In this document: one piece after another, positions 44,892 to 57,413 of the stretch
How positions within the stretch are numbered: the stretch's first letter is position 1
Layout: each line of letters opens with the position of its first letter
Assembly (NCBI GenBank): GCA_033032865.1
Contig: JAWHQI010000068.1
Coordinates: forward strand, 5,642,001-5,706,000
DNA length: 64,000 bases
Reading direction: 5' to 3'
Source: Dactylorhiza incarnata
Taxonomy: Eukaryota; Streptophyta; Magnoliopsida; Asparagales; Orchidaceae
The notes under the pieces: model-generated
The model's input: the letters and a program-made list of their open reading frames with translations, nothing else
Databases searched by the model: none
Told to the model about the DNA's origin: nothing
Position numbers and translations under genes: made by a program

Positions 44892-45754
44892 TGATGCGTG
44901 TCGGCAAGTGCACCGGTCGCTGTCAAGTAAAAAATGTGGAGAATGGAATCCCCGGATGTCGGTCTCTTGAGGAATGCAGGTTGGGTGATCGAATCGCGTA
45001 GTGTGACTATTGTTACACAAGCGTTAACAAACACAAAAAGGGGCTTTGGTTGGTTTTTCCTACTCTTAACAACAGTAAAAGAATTGCGGGTCGAAAACAC
45101 CGCTTCGCAAGGTGAGATGGATGCGACGGCCGCGATGCCGTGCTTCGAGAGGCGGATGGAGCGTGCTCAAGTGCGAGAAGGTGAGGGTCGCAAACACCTC
45201 TTCACAAACGCCGTTAGCTCTTGCTAACGCGGATCGAACACCTTGTGTGCGTGAGTGAGTGAGTGGAAACGAAGTGATTCACAAGCAAGCAATGATGAGG
45301 TGCAAAGAAATATTCATTTCAAATAAACCAAGCATCAAACTATTAAGGTTTACAAGATTCAATAATTACAACGAAGGAAAGAAGGAAGAGATAACCGATG
45401 GGTGAAGACTAGTGGCCGTTCACGGCCGGAATGGTAGGTTGTCGGGCTACCTCCGGACTCGGGCATATAATGCTTCCGGCGTAGAGAAATTGTCACGATT
45501 TCTCTACGTAGTTCCGTCGTCTTCTTCCTCAGATTTACTCTTCTTCTCGCCGGACTGGAACGGAAAACAGTTGCTTGAGGGCTTGCGGATGGTGGTGAAC
45601 GCTCCCGGACAATGGAGAAAAGCTTGGAATGGTTGGAGAAGACTTCCCCTTGCGTAGGAGATGAAGTGGAGGTGTCCAAGAAGGGTAGTCGGCGGCGTAC
45701 GGACTGGGAAATCCGCTCCCGGTGGCTCGATCCCGCCCTAAAAGCGGAACAGGC

Positions 45755-45763
45755 TTTTATATA
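45755..45763 (-). promoter_or_regulatory. TATA box, R8 LTR
   Basis: Minus-strand TATATAAAA follows the palindromic block in element sense. Confidence 0.75.
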
Positions 45764-45782
45764 GGCGCTGAAATGAATACTG

Positions 45783-46034
45783 CGCACGGTCATTGGCGCA
45801 CGACCAGTGGTCGTGCGCACTGGAATTCTGCGATCGTGCGCGCTGCCTGGGCGGAGCCCTGCGAGGAAAGAAAAATATAAAATACATGTTCGCACGACCA
45901 GTGGCGCACGACCAGTGGTCGTGCGCACTATCGTAAGTGGTCGTGCGATAAGCCAGACAGAACTCATAAAAAGGGCGTTAAGTGCGCACGATCACTGGCG
46001 CACGACCAGTGGTCGTGAGCCAGTGATCGTGCGC
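45783..46034. repeat. CGCACGACCAGTGGTCGTGCG palindrome cluster in R8 LTR
   Basis: Three main palindromes lie near 45784-45822, 45893-45930 and 45984-46034. The last is a 51-bp inverted repeat with 25-bp arms (GCGCACGATCACTGGC outer part, CACGACCA inner part), one mismatch and a single central G. Confidence 0.92.
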
Positions 46035-46065
46035 AGTATTCCTGTACAGAATTGTACCGGGAACA

Positions 46066-47794
46066 TGGTGATTAATTTACTATCAACCCGATGAGGCAAG
46101 TGTACCTATCAAATTGTAGTACCAAGGTCGTATTTAAAACACGGGGCTGTCAAGTATTACTACTCACGCTTTCAACTATTATCCCACCGTACGAGTGTTG
46201 GGTGATTTTGAGAATTTTTAAGACAATAATAAAGACGATATTAAAATGATAAAATCAGATTAAGAAAATAGCGTTTGATCAAAAATTCACCATGAAAAGA
46301 GACAAGAGAGTAGTAAAATTTAGTTTTACGATTGCAAAATAATTCTTGACCGTGGCGGTTCCGAAAATGAGAGATAGTCTCGCTAGAGTACTAAATCTCC
46401 TAACTTATAGACGGTTTGTTCCGAATCTCTTCGTAAAACAAACAGGTTTAAAGCGGCATTATCGAAGTGAACCGCACTATTGAATTTGACTCCAATCCGG
46501 AGGATTTACGTCATTCTATCTCTAGGGGTGCGTGCAACTCCTTCCTTCTTTGAGTGATCTTTCAAATCAATGAGTCTCTCGACTATTATGAAATGAGATC
46601 AAGGGTCTACTACCGTATACCGGAAATACGGAGTCGACGCAAAAATAAATCAAAGAAGGATCGAGAATAATTTAAACAAAAGCAAAACTAAGATATAAAA
46701 AGAAATCTCATCTCATTTCATGGATCCTCTTGATCAAATGCTAACGGAAAATTAGCTACGCATAATGGAAATTGAAACGACAATATTGTAAAAAGAAAAC
46801 ATTTTCATTAATTTGAAGAAGAAAAGTACAAGGAAATAAAAAGGGCAATACTATTATACTAAGAACAAGATTGCAATATTCTAAAAGAAAACTTACAAAA
46901 CTTGGAAAGCTAAAACAAAAATACAATTCTCTCTTGATCTCTCTCTCTTGCCAAAAGTTCTTCCAAAGCATGAAGCATAGGCTCCTTTTATAGATGGAGG
47001 GGAAGATTCTAGAAATAAGAAAAGGAGAGAGGAGACAAAGAGAAATTCGGCCATGAGCATGGGCAAGGGAGATGAATGTATTTAATGGGGAGAGAGGGGA
47101 AGGAAGAGAGAGACCACCTTCAATGCATTATTTTAAAGAGGAAAATAAAGAGGAGATGGGGGGATGTATGAGGAATAAAAGAGAGAGAGAGAAGTGAGAT
47201 TTCATTTAAGAAAAATAGGAGAGAGGAGGGAGGAGGAATTTCGGCCAGCCCAAATGCCATGCAAAGGTGGTGGTTTGCATGGTAAATTTCGGCCAACACA
47301 AGGGGGGCTGCTTGTAGAAGTTCGGGCTGCAAGTAGAGGGCTTGGGCTGCTCCAAATAAAGGGGGCTGCATGTAGAGGTTCGGCCAGCACAAGGGGGGGC
47401 TGCTTGCATGAGGTCGGGTTGCACCATCCTACAAGAAAACAAGTAATTAGTTAATAATAAAAATAAAAATAACATAAACTATGACACACATGAGGTAACA
47501 AAATAAAATAAAAGCAACATGACAACCTAACATAACATAAATAACAAACCTTAGATAACCAACATACAATATAACAAACATTAATTTTATAGGAACTAAA
47601 GCAAACATAAAATACAAACATCAATTTTTGTATATAAAAACCAAAAGAAAAATAAAACTTTCATAAACATAAAGTAACAATATTAAAATGACAACATAAA
47701 GTAAAATAGCCATAAAATGCAACGAAACTATAATTAAAATATAAGAAAATTGAACTAAACTAACCAAGAAACGATGACTAAAAGCTAGTCATCA
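46066..47794 (-). repeat. R9 3' LTR
   Basis: Plus-strand ends are TGGTGATTAA and AGTCATCA. The TATA box is at 46984-46992 on the minus strand. Confidence 0.96.
46984..46992 (-). promoter_or_regulatory. TATA box, R9 3' LTR
   Basis: Minus-strand TATAAAAGG, in the same place as 56360-56368. Confidence 0.8.
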
Positions 47795-47808
47795 AACTCC
47801 CCCATGCT
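47795..47808 (-). other. R9 polypurine tract
   Basis: Read minus, AAGCATGGGGGAGTT abuts the LTR. A second copy of the motif (AAGCATGGGGGAGG) lies at about 49287-49303. Confidence 0.85.
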
Positions 47809-48146
47809 TAAGAGTTTGCTTGCCCCCAAGCAAATGGAAATCGAAATAGAGGGGAAACAAAAGAAAAATAATTTTAAGTTGCATAATTAATTAAACCAAA
47901 ATGGAAAATTAAACTGTCCTAATTTCTATGTTAACAACTAGTGGGGTGAGAAGTCCACAATAGAAAACTTGAAAAAGGAGACCTAAAAATATCATTAAAA
48001 CATAAAGTAGAATTACATATTTCTAAATTCCTAAAACAAGGCATCCAAAATTTAGGAGAATAAGAAAAACAAAAGTAGAGATTCTAAATAAACGGCGCAT
48101 TGAACGAATTACTAGGTTGCTAGAATAACGATTACCCCGAAATCAT

Positions 48147-48233
48147 CTCAAGATAATCTCCAAAGAAATCCATCAATGATGGTGGCCATAGGCTTGTCCG
48201 TTCACACTCTCTCCACTACGCAGGTTTGTGTCA
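48147..48233 (-). other. Athila 3' module 2, R9 copy
   Basis: In sense: GTGGAGAGAGTGTGAACGG, TATGG, TTGATGGATTTC, GGAGATTATC. It is the most diverged of the three copies. Confidence 0.8.
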
Positions 48234-48748
48234 CGTTCAAAAGATCAAAAGGGCTTAATAGGCGTAAATACTTGGTTTAGGTAAATGATTAGGAATTGGA
48301 ATTCAAGGATAAAAACGATGGCTAACACACTAAACCAAGGGTGAGCTTTAAATAAACATAAAATTACAAGAATGAGAAATGACAAGTATGTCATTTCCTC
48401 CAATTCAAACTAAAGGAAAAACAAACACAAGGCCGTAAATTTTTTCTTTTCATACTTGGCCCCAAATAACTTCTTTGCTTTGGATTTCATTTTCATTTTT
48501 TTTCTTTTTTGATAATCATTTTTTTTTTCATTACACAAAAGAGAGCTCCAAATGCGAACTAAAGATTTCCTTTTCATTTTTCAAAAATTACTTCCCATCA
48601 CAATAATGATATTTAAATAAAGCTCAAAGTCTAGTGTGAAATAGGAAGGGTTCTTGGGCTTTGGTGAAAATTGGAAGGTGGAGCTAAACAAAGAAAAAAG
48701 GAAAAGGCCCAAAATTGTTTTAGCAAGGGTAAAATTTTCGGTGGGCAA

Positions 48749-48859
48749 TAAGGCTCAAGCGGGTCAAAAGGAGGGCCTAAATCATTTCTAAAGATCGTGA
48801 ACAAACAACGCAAATGCTTCGAGAGTCGCTAAAGACAAGTTCTAGACACCAAGAAAGCA
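48749..48859 (-). other. Athila 3' module 1, R9 copy
   Basis: In sense: AGAACTTGTCTTTAGCGAC continuing into TCTCGAAGCAT, then TTTAGGCCCTCCTTTTGAC and GCTTGAGCCTTAT. Confidence 0.8.
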
Positions 48860-49715
48860 TTACCCCAAATTGAAAAAAGGATAACGTTAACTAGCAACCG
48901 TTCATACGCAACAAAACCGAATAAAAAGAAATACTACAATTTGCTAACTTAAGGAGTAGAAAAATGGATGCCTATATTTAAGAAGTAGAAAAATAGTAAA
49001 ACTAAACTATGTTGGAATAATAGATTTAGAAAACCGATTCAAGAAATTCTACATAGAACTAAAGAACCGCATGGGCATACACACCACTAGAAGAAACATA
49101 AAAATAAAGATAGACAATAATTTTTTGATTTTGATTTTCAAATAGATACTAAATTTTTTGGATTTTGTATTTTCTAATTTTTTTTGGATTTTTAATAAAC
49201 CTTAAAGATAAAGTAGAGAAAACTACAATATTTTTGATTTTTATATTTTTTTTTTTGAAAAAAGGAAAAAGAGAAAAACAATGAAACCCTCCCCCATGCT
49301 TAAGCCATTCATTGCCCTCAATGAAAAATAAAACGAGAAAGAGGAGGAGATAGGGAAAGACAAGAAATGCAGTAAATAATAACTAGGAAAAAAAAAGAGC
49401 AGGACTTCCCCGGGTTTGTGAGGCCGTATGTGGATTCGCTCCCCATGCTTGCACTTTAGTGACTTGATCATCAGCAGGTATGATTTGATGCTTCTTGAAA
49501 TCAGTAATGGCGGAGCGGCAATCACGAACTTTGAAGCGTTTGGGCCACCAGGAGGAAGAACAAAATACGAAAATAAATGCAAAAAAAGAACTTGGGCGAG
49601 ATCCCAAGATTGTACTTATTTAAACAATACATAATGTTTGAATAAAAAGTTCAATAATAATAAGTCCATAATAAGAGTTCCACTTTAAAAACAAAGTTCC
49701 ACAACAAGAAAAAAA

Positions 49716-52700
49716 TTACGAAATGAATAAAACTTGCTCCTTTTCAGGAGACACCAAATCATTAGAGAAATATAGTTTCAGTCGATGACCATTCACTTTA
49801 AATTCACCCTTATCCGGGTGCGAAATTAAAACAGTTCCGTACGGATAAACCTCTTTGACCGTAAATGGTCCAGACCATCGAGATTTAAGCTTGCCAGGAA
49901 AAAGACGTAAACGTGAATTACAGAGAAGAACTTGATCGCCTGGTTTAAACGTTTTAGGGTGGCGCAAGTTCTTATCGTGATAAAATTTTGTACGTTCTTT
50001 AAAAAGTTTGTTATTTTCATAAGCAAACGCTCTCCACTCGTCGAGTTCATTCAATTGATTTTTTCTATGCTCGCCGACTGAGTGCGAATCAAAATTAAAA
50101 AATTTGAGTGCCCAATACGCGCGGTATTCTACTTCAACCGGGAGATGACACGATTTTCCATAGACCAATCGGAAGGGAGTACAACCGATAGCGGTCTTGT
50201 ACGCCGTCCGATAAGCCCAAAGAGCATCGTCTAATTTTAAAGACCAATCTTTGCGAGAAGTAGAAACAGGTTTTTTCTAAAATTCTTTTGAGTTCCCGAT
50301 TGACAACCTCGACCTGGCCGTTAGTTTGGGGGTGGTAAGCGGTGGAAAGTTTATGCGTAACGCCATATTTGATTAAAACTTTAGTGAGTTGGGCGTTGCA
50401 GAAATGACTTCCCCTATCATTAACGATCGCTCGAGGGAAACCAAAATGAGAGAACAATTTTTTTAAAAAAGAAATCACAACGCGGGCATCATTACTTGGA
50501 AGAGCTTGGGCTTCTGCCCAACGAGAAACATAATCTACCGCGACTAAAATAAATTTATTACCTAAACTTGAAGGAAACGGGCCGACAAAGTCGATGCCCC
50601 ATAATTCAAAAATCTCACATTCAAGGTAATAATTTTGTTCCATTTCATTTTTATTTGATATGTTTCTGGTCCGTTGGCATCGATCACATCCGCTCACAAA
50701 GATTTGAGCATCTTTGAATATGCTTGGCCAATAAAAGCCAGCACTAAGTACTTTGTGGGCGGTGCGGTTTGCTTGATAATGCCCGCCAGTTGGACCTTCA
50801 TGAACATGCCTTAAAATTTTAAAACCTTCTTCCCGGGAAACGCATCTTCTTACCACCTGATCCGCACAAATGCGAAATAGAAAGGGGTCCTCCCAAAAAT
50901 AATACTTCAACTCAGAAAAGAATTTCTTCTTTTGCTGAGATGAGTATTCTTTTGGGAGGACGCGGGCCACAAGATAATTGGCCAGATCGACAAACCAGGG
51001 AATAGAAGAAGAAACATTTAAAAGTTGTTCATCCGGGAAAGAATCATTAAGAAAATTTTCGTTTAACATACCTATCTCGGGGTTTTCTAATCGAGAAAGA
51101 TGATCAGACGCTAGATTTTCCGCTCCTCTCTTATCCCGGATCTCCAAGTCGAATTATTGAAGTAGGAGGATCCAGCGAATAAGACGCGGCTTGGCGTCCG
51201 GTTTAGAGAGGAGGTACTTCAAGGCAGAATGATCCGTAAAAACTATAACTTTGGAAAGCGTAATATACGGCCGGAATTTATCAAAAGCGAAAATGATTGC
51301 TAAAAGTTCTTTTTCAGTTGTTGTGTAGTTTTCTTGCGCCGAGTTGAGAGTCTTGCTAGCGTAATAGATTGGGTGGAAATTTTTATCAATCCGTTGTCCT
51401 AGCACCGCACCTACCGCATGGTTACTCGCATCGCACATTATTTCAAACGGCAAATCCCAGACCGGAGCAATCATAATCGGAGCATTAATTAATTTATATT
51501 TTATCAATTCAAAAGCAGCTAAACATGATTCGTCAAAATTAAAAGGGATATCTTTTTCTAAGAGTTGGGTTAGAGGCTTTGTGATTTTTGAAAAGTCCTT
51601 GATAAAGCGCCGATATAACCCCGCGTGGCCTAGAAAACTTCTAATTGCTTTAATGTTTGTAGGCGGCGGCAGTTTTTTCGATTACCTCGACCTTAGCTTG
51701 ATCGATCTCGATTCCCTTAGCAGAAATTTTGTGACCTAAGACTAACCCTTCTCTCACCATGAAATGGCATTTTTCCCAGTTTAAAACTAACTTAGTTTCT
51801 TCACAGCGTTCTAAAACCTTAGCCAAATTTTCTAAACATAATGAAAATGAATCACCAAAAACAGAGAAGTCATCCATAAATATTTCCATTATATTTTCTA
51901 CATATTTATCGAAGATGGCTAACATACACCTCTGAAAGGTAGCAGGTGCGTTGCAAAGGCCGAAAGGCATCCTACGGTAAGCGAAAGTTCCGAAAGGGCA
52001 AGTAAATGTTGTCTTCTCTTGGTCCTCGGATGCGATAGGGATTTGAAAATACCCCGAGAGACCGTCGAGAAAGCAATAAAAACTATGCCCAGATAATCGT
52101 TCTAAAATTTGGTCGATAAAAGGGAGGGGGAAGTTATTCTTATGAGTGGCGTCATTAAGCTAACGATAATCGATACACATTCTCCATCCCGTTACCGTCC
52201 TAGTCGGGATTAACTCGTTATTCTCGTTCGCCACTACCGTGATCCCACCCTTCTTAGGCACTACCTGGACTGGACTCACCCACTTACTATCTGAGATTGG
52301 ATAGATTATTCCCGCATCTAACAACTTAAGCACCTCTCCCTTTACGACCTCTTTCATGTTTGGATTAAGACGACGTTGAGGTTGGATTACAGGTTTTGAA
52401 TCATTTTCAACAAAGATTTTGTGGGTGCAAAAAGAAGGGCTTATGCCCGAAATGTCGGAAATTTGCCACGCTATAGCTCGACGATGCTTTTGTAGCACTT
52501 CGATCAGTTGATCGTTCTCGGATTGAGAAAGAAATGTCGAGATTATAATGGGCAATTTAGAATTTTTTTCTAAAAAGGCGTACTTAAGATGATCGGGGAG
52601 TGGTTTGAGTTCAAGAGAAGGTGGTTCTTCATAAGAATTTTTTAAAACTTTTTCTTTTTCAAAAATAAGATTTTCAAAATTTTTTTGTCTAACAGTTGGT

Positions 52701-55078
52701 GGGTTTTCAAAATTTGTTTGCACGGACATAACCGTGTCTTCAAAAATATTTGGATAACTTTCAGAAAAGGAGGAAGAAAAATCATTTGAAGAAACATTAG
52801 AAAGAAGAAGTGAAGAATTATCATTGAACTCATCAAGAAAGAAACATGAGTCGTCATTTTTTAAAGAGTTTTTCATTGAATCATTAATAGAAAATGCGAC
52901 CTCATCATCCCCTACACGAAGAAGAAGCTTCCCGTTACTCACATCAATAACCGCTTGAGAGGTGGCTAAAAAGGGACGACCAAGGATAAGAGGGACATCG
53001 ACGTCTTCCTCAATATCAAGAATGACAAAATCCACCGGGAAGATGAATTTGTCGACCTTCACTAACACGTCCTCAACGATACCTAATGGGTACTTGATCG
53101 ACCGATCAGCTAATTGGATACTCATACGTGTAGGGCTTAGAGTGCCCAATCCTAACTTCTTAAACAAAGAAAAAGGCATCAAATTGATGCTCGCACCCAA
53201 ATCTGCTAACGCGTTTTTCATGAAAAGATTACCAAAAACACATGGAATAGAAAAGCTGCCCGGATCTTTTATCTTTTTAGGGAGATTAGTGTTTTTTATA
53301 ACCGCCGAGCACTCTTCATTTAGCATTACATGAGATAGATTTTCCAACTTCTTTTTGTTTGTTAGCAAATCTTTCAAATATTTGGCGTACTTAGGCATTT
53401 GACTAATCGCTTCATGAAATGGTAAATTTATATGGATTTGTTTAAACATTTCAAGAAAGCGATGATACTGATCGTCTAACTTATCTTGCTTAAGCTTAGC
53501 GGGGTAGGGTGGCGGAGGAAATTCTTTTAAAACCTCATTACCTTGAAGATTATCTTTTTCTTTTTCAAAAATATTTTTTTCTTTTTCGCTTCCTAAATCA
53601 GTTTCCTTATGGATTACTTGTTCCTTATCAGCATGAGAGGCAATAACCTCTGACTCTTCCCTTGTGGTGGGCTCGTGGACTACTTTGCCGCTCCGAAGGG
53701 TGATCGTTTTCGTGTGTTCCCTTGGGTTTGGCTCAGTATTTGAGGGAAGAGTCCCAGGTGGTCTCTCGTAGAAAGCCTTAGCTAGTTGGCCGACTGTTGT
53801 TTCAAGATTTTTCATCGACCCAATTAGATTTCTAATGGTTGCGTCGTTAGAATTCATATATTTGGAAAATACTTCCTCCAAAGATGGAGGTTTTGGAAAA
53901 TTTTGATTTTGATTTTGTGGTGGCGGTGGAGTAAAATCGTGTGGTGGACGTGCGGCGTTTGCGGGATTACTCCACGAAAAATTTGGATGATTACGCCATC
54001 CAGGGTGATACGAATTAGACGCAGCACTAAAACCAGGAGGAGCAGAAAAAGCAGAAAAATTAGAAAAATTGTTTTGAGCAGGCCTGGGTATGTTCCCCAG
54101 ATAATCCACCTGCTCGGCAGCAGCAGCAATTGCATTTTCATGTACCTGACTAGCGGAGGCAGCAGTCATCTCCGTTACTTTCTTGTTCAGCATTTCCACT
54201 TGAAGCGCCAGTTGGGACACGGAGTCCACTTCATAGATACCTGCAGGTTTAATTGGGCGAGACCTAGGCGAATTCCACTGATAGGTGTTCATCGCCATAT
54301 CCTCGATAAGCTCAAGAGCACCCTCCGGAGTTTTTCGGTTCAAAGAATCACCGGAAGCGGCGTCTATCATTTGCTGGGTTGCTTGATTTAGCCCGTTATA
54401 GAATGTCTGGACCTGTAACCATACAGGCAGAGCATGATGGGGGCAGCGTCTTAAAAGTTCTTTGAACCTCTCCCAAGTGTCATAGAGGGTCTCAGAATTG
54501 ATTTGACTATAAGAACAAATATCAGTTCGAAATTTAGCAGTTTTGGCGGGGGGAAAATACCTAGCAAGAAATTTTTCTGTTAAAATGTCCCAAGTAGTGA
54601 TTGATCCTCTTGGGAGAGAACTCAACCACTGTTTGGCTTTGTTTCTTAAAGAGAAGGGGAAGAGTCTTAGCCTAATCGCATCGTCTGAGACACCATTGAT
54701 TTTGAAGGTATCACAGATTTCAAGGAAACTAGCAATATGTAAGTTCGGATCTTCATCTGGTAATCCGTCGAACTGCGCATATTGCTGCACCATTTGTATA
54801 GTGCCGGGCTTAAGCTCAAAATTATTGTTCGCTATGGCAGGTCGAACAATACTAGATTCTGTACCCTCCAAGTTTGGCCGAGCATAATAGGACATGGTCC
54901 GTTGCTGGTCAACTTCTGGATTGGGATCACCCATAATTTCAGAATTAGAATCACAATCACCGATAGAATCCTCAACCGTCTCCTGAGAAGTGGAACCACC
55001 GAATCGTAAATTTCTCCGAAAGGAGCGTTCGATTTCCGGGTCCAAATCAACAAGTAACGACGAATTCGTGCGGGTCAT
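49716..55078 (-). pseudogene. R9 gag-pol polyprotein (two stops, two frameshifts)
   Basis: ATG is at 55078. Gag (AKQWLSSLPRGSITTWD; RRCPHHALPVWLQVQTFYNG) runs to about 53700. The protease site DLGASINLMP is near 53190. RT begins near 52340 (GIIYPISDSKWVSPVQVVPK). TAG at 52160-52162 interrupts RT in the CIDYR motif. FMDDFSVFG (the YxDD site) is near 51870. A one-base insertion in an A-run lies near 51672. RNase H follows (IMCDASN, TTTEKELLA, VFTDHSALKYL), then TAA at 51154-51156. Integrase has a zinc finger (HEGPTGGHY, GCDRCQR) and core motifs GIDFVGPF, VNDRGSHF and HPQTNGQVE. A second one-base frameshift lies near 50275. The SGPF-containing tail ends at 49716. Gag and integrase signatures are Athila. 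None of the breaks is a CGA-to-TGA change. Confidence 0.92.
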
Positions 55079-55417
55079 GCACTAGCAGAAAGAAAAGGGG
55101 AAGAGGGGAAAATAAACGAAAGTGAAAGAATACCAAAATTGAAAATGATGATGATGATTTTTTTTTCTTTTTTTAGAAAGATAATATTAGGCGGATTATA
55201 ATAGTCCTGGACTTCCCGAGATCTGCCCTGTGAAGGGTTTGCAACGGTACTAGAGGCTGTGATGGGAATTCAAGCCCAAAGCGTCCTTTCCAGGATTTTA
55301 GGAAGGATAGAAAAAAAACGATGATATGGATTGATTATAATATATAATAATAATAATAATTTTTTTTTTATTTTTGTAGAAGTAATAGCGACGGCGTTTT
55401 CTTAATATTGACAAAAA
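55079..55417 (-). other. R9 5' leader
   Basis: The leader between PBS and gag ATG holds the shared 94-bp module (55205-55298) and T- and ATA-runs. Confidence 0.85.
55205..55298 (-). other. Shared 94-bp module, R9 leader copy
   Basis: On the plus strand it reads TCCTGGACTTCCCGAGATCT, CCCTGTGAAGGG, CGGTACTAG, GATGGGAATTCAAGCCCAAA and CCTTTCCAGGAT. It is more diverged than the R5/R6 copies but collinear. Confidence 0.78.
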
Positions 55418-55435
55418 TCCCCGGCAACGGCGCCA
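55418..55435 (-). other. R9 primer-binding site (tRNA-Asp)
   Basis: Minus-strand TGGCGCCGTTGCCGGGGA is an exact complement of the plant tRNA-Asp 3' end, six bases from the LTR. This PBS is usual for Athila. Confidence 0.95.
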
Positions 55436-55441
55436 AAAACT

Positions 55442-57170
55442 TGGTGATTAATTTACTATCAACCCGATGAGGCAAGTGTACCTATCAAATTGTAGTACCA
55501 AGGTCGTATTTAAAACACGGGGCTGTCAAGTATTACTACTCACGCTTTCAACTATTATCCCACCGTACGAGTGTTGGGTGATTTTGAGAATTTTTAAGAT
55601 AATAATAAAGACGATATTAAAATGATAAAATCAGATTAAGAAAATAGCGTTTGATCAAAAATTCACCATGAAAAGAGACAAGAGAGTAGTAAAATTAAGT
55701 TCTACGATTGCAAAATAATTCTTGACCGTGGCGGTTCCGAAAATGAGAGATAGTCTCGCTAGAGTACTAAATCTCCTAACTTATAGACGGTTTGTTCCGA
55801 ATCTCTTCGTAAAACAAACAGGTTTAAAGCCGCATTATCGAAGTGAACCGCACTATTGAATTTGACTCCAATCCGGAGGATTTACGTCATCCTATCTCTA
55901 GGGGTGCGTGCAACTCCTTCCTTCTTTGAGTGATCTTTCAAATCAATGAGTCTCTCGACTATTATGAAATGAGATCAAGGGTCTACTACCGTATACCGGA
56001 AATACGGAGTCGACGCAAAAATAAATCAAAGAAGGATCGAGAATAATTTAAACAAAAGCAAAACTAAGATATAAAAAGAAATCTCATCTCATTTCATGGA
56101 TCCTCTTGATCAAACGCTAACGGAAAATTAGCTACGCATAATGGAAATTGAAACGACAATATTGTAAAAAGAGAACATTTTCATTAATTTGAAGAAGAAA
56201 AGTACAAGGAAATAAAAAGGGCAATACTATTATACTAAGAACAAGATTGCAATATTCTAAAAGAAAACTTACAAAACTTGGAAAGCTAAAACAAAAATAC
56301 AATTCTCTCTTGATCTCTCTCTCTTGCCAAAAGTTCTTCCAAAGCATGAAGCATAGGCTCCTTTTATAGATGGAGGGGAAGATTCTAGAAATAAGAAAAG
56401 GAGAGGGGAGACAAAGAGAAATTCGGCCATGAGCATGGGCAAGGGAGATGAATGTATTTAATGGGGAGAGAGGGGAAGGAAGAGAGAGACCACCTTCAAT
56501 GCATTATTTTAAAGAGGAAAATAAAGAGGAGATGGGGGGATGTATGAGGAATAAAAGAGAGAGAGAAGTGAGATTTCATTTAAGAAAAATAGGAGAGAGG
56601 AGGGAGGAGGAATTTCGGCCAGCCCAAATGCCATGCAAAGGTGGTGGTTTGCATGGTAAATTTCGGCCAACACAAGGGGGGCTGCTTGTAGAAGTTCGGG
56701 CTGCAAGTAGAGGGCTTGGGCTGCTCCAAATAAAGGGGGTTGCATGTAGAGGTTCGGCCAGCACAAGGGGGGGGGCTGCTTGCATGAGGTCGGGTTGCAC
56801 CATCCTACAACAAAACAAGTAATTAGTTAATAATAAAAATAAAAATAACATAAACTATGACACACATGAGGTAACAAAATAAAATAAAAGCAACATGACA
56901 ACCTAACATAACATAAATAACAAACCTTAGATAACCAACATACAATATAACAAACATTAATTTTATAGGAACTAAAGCAAACATAAAATACAAACATCAA
57001 TTTTTTTATATAAAAACCAAAAGAAAAATAAAACTTTCATAAACATAAAGTAACAATATTAAAATGACAACATAAAGTAAAATAGCCATAAAATGCAACG
57101 AAACTATAATTAAAATATAAGAAAATTGAACTAAACTAACCAAGAAACGATGACTAAAAGCTAGTCATCA
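55442..57170 (-). repeat. R9 5' LTR
   Basis: It is 1,729 bp like the left copy and differs by 11 substitutions and two short indels (a GA unit and a G-run). The TATA box is at 56360-56368 on the minus strand. Confidence 0.96.
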
Positions 57171-57175
57171 GAACA

Positions 57176-57413
57176 CCTGCACGACACCTGTTCCAGCATA
57201 CAACACCGGTCTAGCCACTGAAAGTGGGACTTAACAGTACATGAAAACTAATAACGAAATTAAGCACGAAATCACACCAAAACGGGCCAAAAGTGCACCT
57301 AGCATAGAATGATCAATATGAACTATAACAGGGCTAAAGTGCGGTGAAATGACTAAATAAACGACCCAGATGAGTCCATAAAAGTGTATATGTTCAGGAC
57401 TCATCACACCCCC
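57176..57413 (-). repeat. R8 3' LTR, segment 2 (LTR start in element sense)
   Basis: Read minus it starts TGATGAGTCC, then GGACTCATCTGGG and CACCGCACTTTAG, clearly related to the R4 LTR start. Confidence 0.88.

Larger units (their letters stand above)
44892..46065 (-). repeat. R8 3' LTR, segment 1 (LTR end in element sense)
   Basis: It starts TGATGCGTG on the plus strand. It contains a TATA box (45755-45763, minus) and long palindromes of CGCACGACCA type upstream of it. GAACA at 46061-46065 is the R9 TSD. Confidence 0.88.
47809..49715 (-). other. R9 3' noncoding region
   Basis: This is 1.9 kb without a supported ORF; no env-like gene was found. It contains a PPT-like motif (about 49290), module 1 (48749-48859) and module 2 (48147-48233), spaced as in R4 and R8. 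Confidence 0.8.
46066..57170 (-). mobile_element. R9: young, full-length Athila-lineage element
   Basis: It is 11,105 bp with 1,729-bp LTRs and perfect TSD GAACA (46061-46065, 57171-57175), inserted in the R8 LTR. It has a perfect tRNA-Asp PBS, gag, protease, RT, RNase H, integrase and PPT. Comparing the LTRs by eye gives 11 substitutions and two short indels, about 0.6%. The polyprotein nevertheless has two stops and two frameshifts. Confidence 0.96.

Noticed and set aside
45359..45967. 202-codon minus-strand frame
   Set aside because: It lies in the R8 LTR and is generated by the CGCACGACC palindromes; no domain is seen.
47795..49715. env-like gene downstream of R9 pol
   Set aside because: Only short, low-complexity frames exist; there is no signal peptide or membrane segment with coding support.
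55418..55435. tRNA gene fragment
   Set aside because: Only the 18 bases complementary to the tRNA-Asp 3' end are present, next to an LTR: it is a primer-binding site.
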